Shown: in pieces, positions 8,655 through 18,932 of the stretch
Numbering within the stretch: the first letter of the stretch is position 1
Layout: every line of letters starts with the position of its first letter
Origin: Lewinellaceae bacterium
Lineage (GTDB): Bacteria; Bacteroidota; Bacteroidia; Chitinophagales; Saprospiraceae
Reading direction: 5' to 3'
DNA: 64,000 nucleotides
NCBI GenBank assembly: GCA_016719605.1
Contig: JADJYW010000019.1
Span: 33,501 to 97,500, forward strand
Notes under the pieces: model-generated
Database searches by the model: none
Seen by the model: only the letters and a program-made list of their open reading frames with translations
Told to the model about the DNA's origin: nothing
Translations under genes and position numbers: made by a program

Positions 8655-8702
8655 CTACGAAGTTTTTCGTAGTAACAAATTATTCTACGAATTTTTTCGT
8701 AG
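8655..8702 (-). promoter_or_regulatory. Two BlaI-type operators upstream of the repressor gene
   Basis: Two near-identical 18-bp palindromes, CTACGAAGTTTTTCGTAG (8655-8672) and CTACGAATTTTTTCGTAG (8685-8702), lie 30 bp apart centre to centre, about three helical turns. They sit 37-84 bp upstream of the repressor start. Dyads with TAC...GTA ends are the standard target of BlaI/MecI repressors, so autoregulation of the repressor-protease operon is likely. The distal copy overlaps the 3' end of rsmI. Confidence 0.8.
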
Positions 8703-9456
8703 AATAATAAAATGGCTGTGGAGACAAGGACATGGGGCAATGCCGAAAAGACAAGCGACGAATCCGGGGGATGCAGGTAAAGGGCGGGCGGTACGGTTTT
8801 CCGGCAACCACCACTACAATTTCTCCTTTTACTTCTTTGGCTCCAAAATGGGCAAGGATTTCCTGCAAGGATGCCGTTTTGATTTCCTCGAACATTTTGC
8901 TCAGTTCGCGGGCCACGCAGGCCCGGCGGTCGGGGCCACACACGGTGACGAGTTCGCCAAGGCATTTGACTAAGCGGTAGGGAGATTCGTACAGGACGAA
9001 AGTATGGGGCAGTTCGGCGAGGTATTTCAGCCGGGTTTGCCGGCCTTTTTTATGCGGTAGAAAACCATCAAACTGAAACGTATCGCAAGGTAGTCCGCTA
9101 GCTACAAGAGCAGGCACGAATGCGGTTGGTCCGGGCAGGCATTCCACCCGCACGCCTGCCTGAACGCAAGCTCGTACCAGTAAAAACCCGGGATCGCTGA
9201 TGCCCGGCGTACCGGCATCAGACACGAGCGCCATGGTACCACCCGCCGCCAGTTCCGCCACAATTCGGTCAACAACGGTGTGCTCGTTGTGTGCGTGAAA
9301 CGCCCGAAGCGGCGTGCTGATGCCGTAGTGGTCGAGTAGTCGGCGGCTCGTACGGGTATCTTCCGCCAGAATCAGCGGCACCTCTTTCAGTATGCGCAAT
9401 GCACGCAGGGTGATGTCTTCGAGGTTGCCGATTGGGGTGGGGACGACGTAGAGCAC
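8680..9456 (-). CDS. rsmI: 16S rRNA (cytidine1402-2'-O)-methyltransferase
   Basis: 258 aa. The N-terminus LYVVPTPIGNLEDITLRAL and the motifs LAEDTRTSRRLL, LVSDAGTPGISDPG and LPGPTAFVPAL identify the RsmI branch of the tetrapyrrole-methylase fold. RsmI 2'-O-methylates C1402 in the ribosomal decoding centre using SAM. The usual end of the family (GEIVVVVAGK) is reached near residue 220; the last 35 or so residues are an extension that runs into the BlaI operator region, with the final codons (YYSTKKFVE) lying in the distal operator. It lies 28 bp downstream of the fadN-like gene on the same strand. Confidence 0.93.
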   Translation of the reverse strand: MLYVVPTPIGNLEDITLRALRILKEVPLILAEDTRTSRRLLDHYGISTPLRAFHAHNEHTVVDRIVAELAAGGTMALVSDAGTPGISDPGFLLVRACVQAGVRVECLPGPTAFVPALVASGLPCDTFQFDGFLPHKKGRQTRLKYLAELPHTFVLYESPYRLVKCLGELVTVCGPDRRACVARELSKMFEEIKTASLQEILAHFGAKEVKGEIVVVVAGKPYRPPFTCIPRIRRLSFRHCPMSLSPQPFYYSTKKFVE

Positions 9457-9484
9457 AGGTGCTATTTTGAGTGTACAATTGGAA

Positions 9485-11884
9485 TCAATTCCGCAACGGC
9501 TTCCCGCTTTCCAGCATTTGCTGGATGCGTTCCAGTGTTTTTTGTTCCCCGCACAGGCTCAAAAACGCTTCGCGTTCCAGATCGAGGAGGTACTGCTCGG
9601 ACACCTGTTGCGGGCTGGTGAGGTCGCCGCCACAAAGCACCCACGCTATTTTTTGGGCTATTTTGATATCGTGGTCGGTGGCGTAGTTGCCGAGTTTGAG
9701 CGAATGTGCCGCGATGTACAATGCGCCGAGGCCTGTGCGTCCCAGGACAAAAATGTCCTTGCGCTGGATCGGTTGGACATAGTTTTCCGCCAGTTCCAGC
9801 ACCCGGGCTTTGGCTTCGGCAATGTTGCGGGCGGTGTTGTGCACCACCTGGTCTTTTTGCGGAAGCAGGTAGCCGTAGTTGAATGCCTCGTAAGCGGATG
9901 TGGCCACTTGTGCCGTAGCGATGGTTTTGAATTTTTCAATCAATGTCGGGATTTGCACGTCGCCTTCGCGGGTGTACGCATCGGAGGCGCGCACAGCAAA
10001 TTCCTTGGTGCCGGCGCCGCCCGGAATGAGGCCCACGCCCACTTCCACCAGACCAATGTAACTTTCGGCAGCAGCCACGACGCCGTCGCAGTGCATGGCA
10101 AATTCGCAGCCTCCGCCAAAAACATAGCCCTGCGTAGCCATCACCACGGGCACCGACGAGTAGCGCAAGCGCATGGAGGTTTGCTGGAAAATACGGACAG
10201 CCATGTTCAGTTCGTCCCATTCCTGTTGATAGGCCATCATGGCAATCATCATCAGATTGGCGCCCACGGTAAAATTTTGGGCATTGTTGCCGATCACCAG
10301 CCCCTTCCAGCCTTCCTCTTCGGCAATACGCACGCTTTCGTTCAGACCGCGCAAAATACCCTCGCCGATGGCGTTCATTTTGGAGTGAAATTCCAGGCAA
10401 AGCACCCCGTTTCCGATGTCGTGCAAGGTAACTTCTGCATTTTGAAACACCGGCTTTTGGTCGCGCCAGGCATCCAGCACGATGAATGATTCGCCACCCG
10501 GCAGCGGGTCAAAGGTTTTCGTAGTCGGGTTGTAACACAGGCGTTTGCCGTTTTCGGATTTGTAAAAACTCGTGTGCCCGGCAGCGAGCATCTCCGACAC
10601 CCAGGGCGCTATTTTTTCGCCTTTGGCCTCGGCGGCTTGTACGGCTTCGGCTACACCCACGAGGTCCCAGTATTCAAACGGGCCTTTTTCCCAGGCAAAG
10701 CCGGCGCGCAGGGCGTCGTCTATGGCATAAAGTGTGTCGCTGATCTCCGGTATGCGGTTGGAAGCGTAGGCGAAGAGACCGAGAAAGGAGCGCTGGAGCA
10801 GCTCCGCGCCTTTGTCCGTACCCTTGAAAATCGCCTTCATGCGGCGCGGCAGTTCATCAATTTGTTTGAGCGTGTCGAGTATCGGCAGTTTGGTTTTTTG
10901 CGAAGGCCCGTACTCCAGGGTATCGAGGTTGAGGGCGAGCACCACGGGGCGACCTTTTTCGTCCCGTTCGCCGGTTTTTTGATAAAAACCCTTGCCCGAC
11001 TTGTTTCCGAAAAATTTGTTTTCGATCAAAAATTCCAGAAACCGGGGTACCTCGAAGGCGCCGATCTGCTCGTCGTGCGGGCAGTTTTGGCGCATCCCGT
11101 TGATGACGTGCACGGCCGTATCCATACCGACGAGGTCGCCCAGACGGAAAGTACCCGTTTTTGGACGGCCAATAGCCGGGCCGGTGAGCGTATCCACCGT
11201 GGCAATATCAAGGCCGATCTCGTGGGTCAGTTGGAAAATTTTGGCCATGGCATACACGCCGACGCGGTTGGCGATGAAAGCCGGGGTATCCTTGCAGAGT
11301 ACGGTTTGTTTGCCGAGGAAAACGTCGCCGTAGTGCATAAAAAACGCCGTCGCGGCCGGGTCGGTATCGGGCGTGGGAATGATTTCCAGCAGCCGCATGT
11401 ACCTGGCAGGATTGAAAAAGTGGGTGCCGAGGAAGTGCTGTTTGAAATCGGCGCTGCGGCCCTCGGTCATTAGGTGAATCGGAATGCCGGAGGTATTGGA
11501 GGTGACAAAGCTGCCGGGGGTGCGGTATTTTTCGACTTTTTCAAATACCTGTTTTTTGATGTCGAGGCGCTCTACGACCACTTCGATGATCCAGTCGCAG
11601 TCTTTTATTTTCGGAAAATCGTCCTCGAAATTGCCCACGGTAATCCTGGATGCAAATTTCTGGTCATAGAACGGCGCGGGTTTGGATTTGAGGGCTGTTT
11701 GCAGGGCCGCTTGCCCGATTCGGTTGCGGGCATCGGGCTTTTGGGCTTCACTTTCCTTCAGGTCGGAGGGCAGGATATCCAGCATCAGGACTTCGAGTCC
11801 GCAGCCAGCGAGGTGTGCAGCAATGCCTGTACCCATGAGGCCGGATCCAAGTACGGCTACTTTTCGTATGTGTTTATTGAGCAT
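9485..11884 (-). CDS. fadN: 3-hydroxyacyl-CoA dehydrogenase / enoyl-CoA hydratase fusion
   Basis: 799 aa from the ATG at 11884 (MLNKHIRKVAVLGSG); the frame continues upstream through a repeat-like tract without family similarity. The NAD-binding domain begins with GSGLMG (residues 13-18), followed by the dehydrogenase segments SNTSGIPI and GTHFFNPARYMRLLEI and a second 3HCDH domain. The C-terminal third is a crotonase domain (about residues 480-650: VIGNNAQNFTVGANL, GYVFGGGCEFAMHCD, GLIPGGAGTKEF). The domain order, dehydrogenase first, is that of FadN rather than FadB. It catalyses the hydration and NAD-dependent oxidation steps of fatty acid beta-oxidation. No thiolase or acyl-CoA dehydrogenase lies nearby. 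Confidence 0.92.
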   Translation of the reverse strand: MLNKHIRKVAVLGSGLMGTGIAAHLAGCGLEVLMLDILPSDLKESEAQKPDARNRIGQAALQTALKSKPAPFYDQKFASRITVGNFEDDFPKIKDCDWIIEVVVERLDIKKQVFEKVEKYRTPGSFVTSNTSGIPIHLMTEGRSADFKQHFLGTHFFNPARYMRLLEIIPTPDTDPAATAFFMHYGDVFLGKQTVLCKDTPAFIANRVGVYAMAKIFQLTHEIGLDIATVDTLTGPAIGRPKTGTFRLGDLVGMDTAVHVINGMRQNCPHDEQIGAFEVPRFLEFLIENKFFGNKSGKGFYQKTGERDEKGRPVVLALNLDTLEYGPSQKTKLPILDTLKQIDELPRRMKAIFKGTDKGAELLQRSFLGLFAYASNRIPEISDTLYAIDDALRAGFAWEKGPFEYWDLVGVAEAVQAAEAKGEKIAPWVSEMLAAGHTSFYKSENGKRLCYNPTTKTFDPLPGGESFIVLDAWRDQKPVFQNAEVTLHDIGNGVLCLEFHSKMNAIGEGILRGLNESVRIAEEEGWKGLVIGNNAQNFTVGANLMMIAMMAYQQEWDELNMAVRIFQQTSMRLRYSSVPVVMATQGYVFGGGCEFAMHCDGVVAAAESYIGLVEVGVGLIPGGAGTKEFAVRASDAYTREGDVQIPTLIEKFKTIATAQVATSAYEAFNYGYLLPQKDQVVHNTARNIAEAKARVLELAENYVQPIQRKDIFVLGRTGLGALYIAAHSLKLGNYATDHDIKIAQKIAWVLCGGDLTSPQQVSEQYLLDLEREAFLSLCGEQKTLERIQQMLESGKPLRN

Positions 11885-12182
11885 GATGATTTGATTGATT
11901 CGAATAGTTTGATTGACTCGATTGGTAGTGGCGGGCTGGTTGTCTGAAAAAACTACCGCAGGTTTTTCCGGCGAAAGTTCGCCCGGCGAAGGTAGGGGTT
12001 TCGTGCAGGAAAAAATGAATGTAGCCCGTGTTTGCTTTTGGAGTTTGAAAGGACAAAACAATAATGGTGTTTTGCTATTTCCAATCAGATGTAAAAATCA
12101 TTTGGCAGCGTATGCTCCACAAAGGTGTATCTACATTTGTCTTTCTAAAATCTATTCAAATTTTAACCGATCTTTTTGAAAC
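11885..12182. other. Intergenic region between divergent genes
   Basis: About 300 bp without a supported gene. Near 11890-11930 it carries a short degenerate direct repeat (units like TTTGATTGATTCGAA and TTTGATTGACTCGAT) just upstream of the fadN-like start. The rest is AT rich toward the adhesin start. No convincing TTG-N19-TAnnTTTG promoter was found. Confidence 0.5.
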
Positions 12183-15100
12183 ATGAACCTTCCGTACAAT
12201 TCCCGCCTTTTCCGATTTAGTGGCCTGATTTTGATTGTTTTAGTTTGGCTCGCCAACTCAAGTAACCCACCTACCGGACGTACCGGGGCGCCATTCGACG
12301 GAAGTTGCAACAACTGCCACTCCGGCGGCAATTTTTCAGGTACAGTGGTTTTGGACGGGCTGCCTTCCACCATCGAACCCAACACAACATACCCATTGAC
12401 CATCACCCTCACGGCTACCGGCGGTAGCCCTTCCCGGGGCGGATACCAACTCGTGATGGTGGACGGCAACAATGCCAATGCCGGCGATTTGATCGCGATC
12501 AACGGCCAGAGCGGTACCGAGTTTTTTTCCGGCAGGGAATATATGGAACACCGAGGCTCGAAAGTCTTTTCCGGCGGTTCCGTATCGTGGGCTTTTAACT
12601 GGAAATCACCGGTGACCGTCAACGGAAATACCATAAAAGCCTATTTTATAGGTAACTTTTGCAACGGAAACAACAATGATAGCGGCGACATTGCATTCGC
12701 TTTTTCTGAAACATACGCCTTCGCCGGCCTGCCTCCCCTGTCGGCTTTCATGTCCGATGTGACCCCGGTATCCTGCAACGGCGGTAACAACGGCAGCGCA
12801 ACAGTGGAAGCCTCCGGTGGCGCTACACCGTACACCTACCTGTGGTCGAATGGTCAAAACGGTCAGACAGCCGTGAACCTGGCCGCCGGCACCTACACCG
12901 CCACCGTTACCGGGGCCGCCGGCTCGGGCACTGTCACCGCCACGGCGGTCATTACCCAGCCATCCGTGCTCAACGCATCGGCCTCCGTTGCGGGGGTACT
13001 TACCTGCATCAATTTATCCGTCACGGCTACCGCATCCGCTTCGGGAGGAATCGGGCCATACTCGTTTGAATGGCCGAACGGCCTGATGGGCAACCCGGTC
13101 GAATTGACGGACCCGGGTACCTACGCGGTGACCGCCATTGATGCCAACGGCTGCACCAAAACAGCCAACTTCACGGTGCTCAGCAATACCGTCTTGCCCA
13201 ATGCTACCGCCGGCCCGCCGGCCACGCTGACCTGCGCGCAGCCAACAGCAACCCTGAGTGCAGCCGGCTCGTCGCAAGGCCCGGCATTTACCTACCTGTG
13301 GACAGCATCCAACGGCGGCAATATCCTCTCGGGCGCTATGACCCTGAATCCCGTAGTGAATGCCGCAGGTACCTATACGCTGCTGGTGACCAATACCAAT
13401 AACGGCTGTACGGCTTCGAGTTTCACTACGGCAACCAGCAACATTCAGCCGCCAACCGCATCGGCCACGGGCGGACAGCTGACGTGCGCCAACGGATCCG
13501 TGACGCTCCAAATAACCACCAATGCGAATAACCCGACATTCCTGTGGTCGGGGCCGGCCGGGTTTGCTTCTAATCAGCAGAACCCTTCGGTGGATACGTC
13601 GGGCACCTACACCGTGACCGTGACCAACAGCGCCAACGGCTGCACCAATACCGCTACAGCATCGGTGACGCAAAATACGACCCCGCCTACGGCGGCGGCC
13701 TCGGCCGAAACCCTGACTTGCGCGGACACGCTGTCGCAAATAACCACAACGACCAATGCCAATCCGGCCACATTTTCCTGGGCCGGTCCGGGTGCTTTGC
13801 CTCTGCGTTGCAAAACCCCGAAGTGGCTGTATCCGGCAATTACACCGTGACCGTGACCAACGGCGCCAACGGCTGTACCAACACCGCTACCGTTTCGGTA
13901 GGACAAAATAAGACCCCGCCTACGGCTACTGTTTCGGCTGAAACGCTGACTTGCGCGGACACGCTGTCGCAAATAACCACAACAACCAATGCTAATCCGG
14001 CCACATTTTCCTGGGCCGGCCCGGGTGCTTTTGCCTCTGCGTTGCAAAACCCCGAAGTGGCTGTATCCGGCAATTACACGGTGACCGTGACCAATGGCGC
14101 CAATGGTTGCACCACTACGGCCACGGCGACGGTCAACCAAAACATAACGCCGCCCGTGGCCGCCGTTGCCCAGCCGGGCAACCTGAACTGTCTCGTGTCT
14201 TCGCTGCAACTCAACGGAACGCCCTCCTCACAAGGCCCCAATTTTGATTACCTGTGGACAACCCCGGACGGTAATATCGTTGAGGGCGATACTACTCTGA
14301 CCCCGACGGTGGATGCAACCGGAACCTACAACTTGGTGGTTGTCAACGCGAACAACGGTTGCACGTCTACTGCCGGCGTCATCGTCGTGCAATCACCACA
14401 GGTAACTGCCGCCGTAAATAATGTGGTGCCTGTGGCTTGCAACGGTGGACAAAACGGCTCGGCCACGGCGATTGGTGGCGGCGGTTTTGGTGTTTTTACC
14501 TACAACTGGTCCAACGGCGATACGACGGCTACAACGACCAACCTGGCTCCGGGTACCTACATAGTCACGATCACGGATGCCGAAAACTGCACGGCCACGG
14601 CTACGGCCACCATCACCCAGCCGACCGTGCTGAACGCCAACGCTACAGCCACCGGTGAAACCGCATCCGGCGCCAACGACGGCACCGCTACTTCCGGCCC
14701 ATCCGGCGGTACCCCCGGTTACACATACCTGTGGAGCACCAACGAAACAACGGCAACGATCACCAACCTGTCTCCTGGCAATTACACCGTGACGGCCACG
14801 GATGCCAATGGCTGTACGGCCGTGCAAATCGTCACGGTCAACAGTTTCAATTGCACCATATCGGCAACGGCTACAACCACGAATGTCACCTGCAACGGCG
14901 CCGGTGACGGTACCGCTACGGTCACCCTGAACGGGGCGGCATTACCGGCTACTTTCCTCTGGTCCAACGGCGATACGACGGCCATGGCTACCAACCTGGT
15001 GCCCGGCACATACACTGTTGAAATCACGGATGCCAACAACTGTCCTGCCGAGCTTTCGGTGCAAATCACTGGACCCGCCGTGCTCCTGGCCAATGTTTCA

Positions 15101-16486
15101 GCCACCCATGAATCAGGCGTAGGGCTGAACAACGGTACCGCAACCGCCCAACCCACGGGCGGCACCGCGCCTTTCCTGTATTTTTGGAGCAACAATGCTA
15201 CCACCCAGACCATCACCGGCCTCGCACCGGGACAGTACACCGTGACGGTTACGGATGACAACGGCTGCACTGCCGTGCAAACTACAACGGTTAATGCTTT
15301 CGGTTGCAGCCTCGCTGCAACCATCTCTACCCTGAATGTCCTGTGCAACGGCGGCAATACGGGTCAGGCAACGGCAATCCCCACCGGTGGTGTAGCACCC
15401 ATCACCTACCTCTGGTCGAACGGCGCAGCTACGGCTACTGCTTCCAACCTCGTCGCCGGCATATACACCGTCAACGTCAGCGATGCCGCCGGATGCCAAA
15501 CAGTTTCTATGGCAACCATCACGCAGCCGTCACCACTGGTAGCACAAATTTCGGTGACGCCGACCTCTTGTCCGGAAAATTTGGATGGCGCCTTCTCTCT
15601 CGCCTTTTCAGGGGGAGTATCGCCGTATCAAATCTCCTGGACGGGCGGCGGCAGCAACCAAAATCTTGGTGTCGGCACCTATTCAATCACAGTAATTGAT
15701 GCCAATGCCTGTACCATCCTGGAAACGGTAATAATCACCTCCAACGATACCATCACGCCGGTTATCAGTTGCCCGATATCGGTTACGGGCTGTGCAGGTG
15801 TCTCGCTGCAATACCCTGTGCCCGGCGTATCGGATAATTGCAACCTCGGCGGCGTACAAGTGGAACTCATTTCCGGGTTGCCCAGCGGCAGCAATTTTCC
15901 GGTTGGCGAGAGTGTGCTGGTATACCAGATTACGGACGTTTCGGGCAACAAATCCACCTGCTCCTTTTCGGTTACCGTTGGCCAGCCCATCGAAATAACG
16001 CTGGATGCGACTTCGAACGATGTGGGCAATACCGGTGTGGGAGGTATCCAGATCACAGTCGGTGGCGGCACAGGCAACCTGATGTTTGCGTGGGAGAAAG
16101 ACGGTCAGCCGTTTGCCATCACGGAAGACTTGGGCAATTTGACGGCCGGTGTGTACACGCTTACGGTATCGGATCAAAATGGCTGCGCCAGAACACTGCC
16201 GCCGGTAACCATAGACAACACCGTTTCCACCATAGAGCCGGACGCTGCCGTGTCCGTGCGTATCGTGCCCAATCCGGCCAGCCTGTTTATACGCGTTGAA
16301 ATGCGGGGCATACAACCCGCCGTTGTGCAATTGTTGGACGGGAAGGGCCGCTTGCTCCGCACCGTGTTGCCCGCCGAGTGGCAAAACCGCATCGAAGTGG
16401 CATCCTTGCCGGCAGGGTTGCACTATGTGCAGGTTTTGGACGCAAACGGGCGCTCCTTCCTGGCGAAATGGGTCAAAGCAGACTAA
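12183..16486 (+). CDS. Giant SprB-repeat surface protein, type IX secreted (one frameshift)
   Basis: About 1434 aa if a single-base deletion at 13796-13798 is repaired; as it stands, the frame breaks at 13850 and resumes in another frame. A signal peptide (LILIVLVWLA) is followed by a choice-of-anchor V domain (residues about 30-185) with a CNNCHSGG motif. Then come roughly a dozen SprB/PKD-like modules of 70-80 aa (typical unit LCNGGNTGQATAIPTGG...YLWSNG...GTYTVTVTDANGC), one HYR-like module (about 15766-15990) and a type A sorting domain for the type IX system at the C-terminus (VRIVPNPAS...). Two adjacent modules are almost identical in DNA sequence, which locates the lost base. Likely an adhesin in gliding or biofilm. 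Confidence 0.9.
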
Positions 16487-16503
16487 CGGAACAAATATCT
16501 TTT

Positions 16504-16735
16504 TTACCGCAGATGCGGAGACGCGGGGTTTTAGAGCGTGTTTAAATTTTAGTGCTGGAGCGAGGGCGAGCAAATTTTGTTTCTATTGAGGCAAAATTTG
16601 CAGCCGTAGCCAGGTGCCTACGGCGAAAATTTTAACGAAGATAGAAATGAAATTGGCCGTCCGTAGCCCAGCAACTAAATTTTAAACACGCTCTTAATGC
16701 TTTGAATATCAAAACCTCTGCGTCTCCGTATACTC
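16504..16735. repeat. Dispersed palindromic repeat, split by a MITE
   Basis: The outer parts (ACCGCAGATGCGGAGACGCG on the left, AAAACCTCTGCGTCTCCG on the right, about 16715-16732) form an imperfect inverted repeat interrupted by the element at 16534-16693. A complete relative without the insertion lies at 44900-44969. Confidence 0.75.
16534..16693. mobile_element. MITE-like non-autonomous element
   Basis: A 160-bp element bounded by inverted repeats of about 25 bp (left GAGCGTGTTTAAATTTTAGT, right end ACTAAATTTTAAACACGCTC) and flanked by the 3-bp direct repeat TTA (16531-16533 and 16694-16696). An internal hairpin (GCCGTAG...CTACGGC) lies near 16602-16623. It carries no ORF. The TNA-type duplication and GAG end fit IS5-family (IS1031-like) derivatives, which is an inference; no such transposase is in the window. 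Confidence 0.8.
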
Positions 16736-16859
16736 CACCGTACAGGCGTATTTTTTATTGAAAAGATAAATTAACAAACGTAGTCTGCCCTTTTGCCCGA
16801 TATTTACACCCTAAACAAGCATTATCGTACAACACTATTTTTCATAATTCAATACCTAA

Positions 16860-18924
16860 ATGGAAGAGAAGAAGCGCCGTCCGCGCATCATAAAGCCAAA
16901 TCAGGAGTTTCCGCTGAAAGAGCGTCCTAAGTCAGATGATCCCGGCGATGAAAACAATCGCGAAAGATTCAATAAAGAAAAAGAGCCTTGGCAAAACCGG
17001 GAGAACTCCGGCGAAGACCAAAAAACAGATCGGCCCTTTGACCGCGAACGCAAACCATGGCAAGACCGGAGCCAAAGTGGCGGAGGAGAACGTAAACCGT
17101 GGCAAGACCGGAGCGAAGGCGGCGAACGCAAACCGTGGCAGGATCGGAGCCAAAGTGGCGGTGGCGAACGCAAACCATGGCAAGACCGGAGCGAAGGCGG
17201 CGAGCGCAAACCGTGGCAGGATCGGAGCCAAAGTGGCGGCGGCGAGCGTAAACCGTGGCAAGACGCGGACCCGTGGCAGACAAAAGGGCGGCGGCGAGCG
17301 TCAACCGTGGCAAGACCGGAGCGAAGGTGGTGAACGCAAGCCGTGGCAGGATCGGAGCCAAAGTGGCGGTGGCGAACGCAAACCGTGGCAAGACCGGAGC
17401 GAAGGTGGCGAACGCAAGCCTTGGCAGGATCGGAGCCAAAGTAGTGGTGGCGAGCGCAAACCGTGGCAAGACCGGAGCGAAGGCGGCGAGCGCAAACCCT
17501 GGCAGGACCGGAGCCAAAGTGGCGGAGGCGAGCGCAAACCGTGGCAAGACCGGAGTGAAGGCGGCGAACGCAAACCGTGGCAGGATCGGAGCCAAAGTGG
17601 CGGTGGCGAGCGCAAACCGTGGCAAGACCGGAGTGAAGGCGGCGAGCGCAAACCATGGCAAGACCGGAGCCAAAGTGGCGGTGGTAGTTTCAGAAAATCA
17701 TATAGCGGCCGCGACAGCAGTGGTTTTGGCAAAAAACCGTTCGGGCGTAAACCGTTCAAAAAAGAAGAATTTCATGTCGAACGCAAACCCAAACCCGGGT
17801 TACCCTCGGGTGCGGATATGCCGCTGAACAAATACCTGGCGCATTGCGGCCTTTCATCCCGCCGCAAAGCCGTCGAATTCATAGAACAGGGCCTGGTAAC
17901 CGTAAACGGCGAAGTCAAAATGGAGCCTTACTATCGGGTTCAGCAAAACGATATAGTGCTTTGCGAAGGCAAACCCGTTCAAATCCAGGAACGCCGCGTG
18001 TATCTGCTGCTCAACAAACCCAAGGGCGTGATCACCACCACCGACGACGAACGCGGGCGCGCAACCGTGCTGGATATTGTTGACCCGCACTACCCCGAAC
18101 GCCTCTACCCCGTTGGCCGCCTCGACCGCGATACCACCGGCCTGCTGGTCATCACCAATGACGGCGAAATGGCAGCCAAACTAACCCACCCCAGCCATCA
18201 GGTTCAAAAACAATACCGCGTCGGGTTGGACCATCCACTGAGCAAAGCCGACTTTGAACGCATCGAAAAAGGAGTGGAATTGGAAGACGGCCTGCTGGAA
18301 GTCAACTGGGTACGCTATTCCGAAGAACAGCCCAATCGCGATGTGATCGAACTGGAAATTACCGAAGGCCGAAACCGTGTCGTCCGCCGCCTGTTCGAAG
18401 CCTTGGGCTATCAGGTGCGCAAACTGGATCGCTTTTATTTCGCCGGCCTGACCAAACGGGAACTGCCCCGCGGCTCCTTCCGGGAACTGACCCAACGCGA
18501 AATCGTCATGCTGAAGCATTTCACCGGACACCCGTCCACCGCCCAACGGCGTGCAGAAATGCTGGACGCCCAGGATGAGCCGGAACTGGAAGTTGATATG
18601 GAGACAGCCCCCGAAATGGTGGTTGAATCCAAAGCGGTGAAGAAACCCAAAAAAGTGAAAGAGCCGGAAGTTGATATGGAGACAACTCCCGAAATTGGGA
18701 TTGAACCCAAAGCGGTAAAGAAACCCAAAAAAGTAAAAGAGCCGGAAGTTGATATGGAGACGGCTCCCGAAATCGTGGTTGAACCCAAAGCGGTGAAGAA
18801 ACCCAAAAAAGTAAAGGAGCCGGAAGTTGAAGCGGAGGCAACTATAGAAGCGGAACCGAAAGTGAAGACAAAGGCGAAATCAAAGACAAAATCACAACCG
18901 GAGGAGGATCCGAAAGAAAATTGA
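16860..18924 (+). CDS. Pseudouridine synthase (RluB/RsuA family) with repetitive N-terminal tail (frameshift)
   Basis: The gene begins at the ATG at 16860 (MEEKKRRPRIIKPNQEFP) and runs to 18924 after one frame change near 17286-17288, where one extra G shifts the frame. The N-terminal 300 residues are disordered tandem copies of ERKPWQDRSQSGGG and ERKPWQDRSEGG. An S4 RNA-binding domain follows (about 17815-17985, PLNKYLAHCGLSSRRKAVEF), then the catalytic domain with the Asp of GRLDRDTTGLLV (about 18115-18150). The last 120 residues contain three copies of a Lys/Glu/Pro-rich unit (EPEVDMETAPE, KAVKKPKKVK). It isomerises uridine in 23S or 16S rRNA; which subunit cannot be told. Confidence 0.87.
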
Positions 18925-18932
18925 ATACAGCT

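Noticed and set aside
12183..13850. Two separate adhesin genes
   Set aside because: The first lacks a sorting domain and the second lacks a signal peptide, and the break lies within a module whose neighbour copy shows the missing base. They are one gene.
16901..17759. Long antisense and shifted frames in the PWQDR repeat region
   Set aside because: They arise because the 78-bp repeat has no stops in several frames. Only the frame leading into the S4 and synthase domains has homologues.
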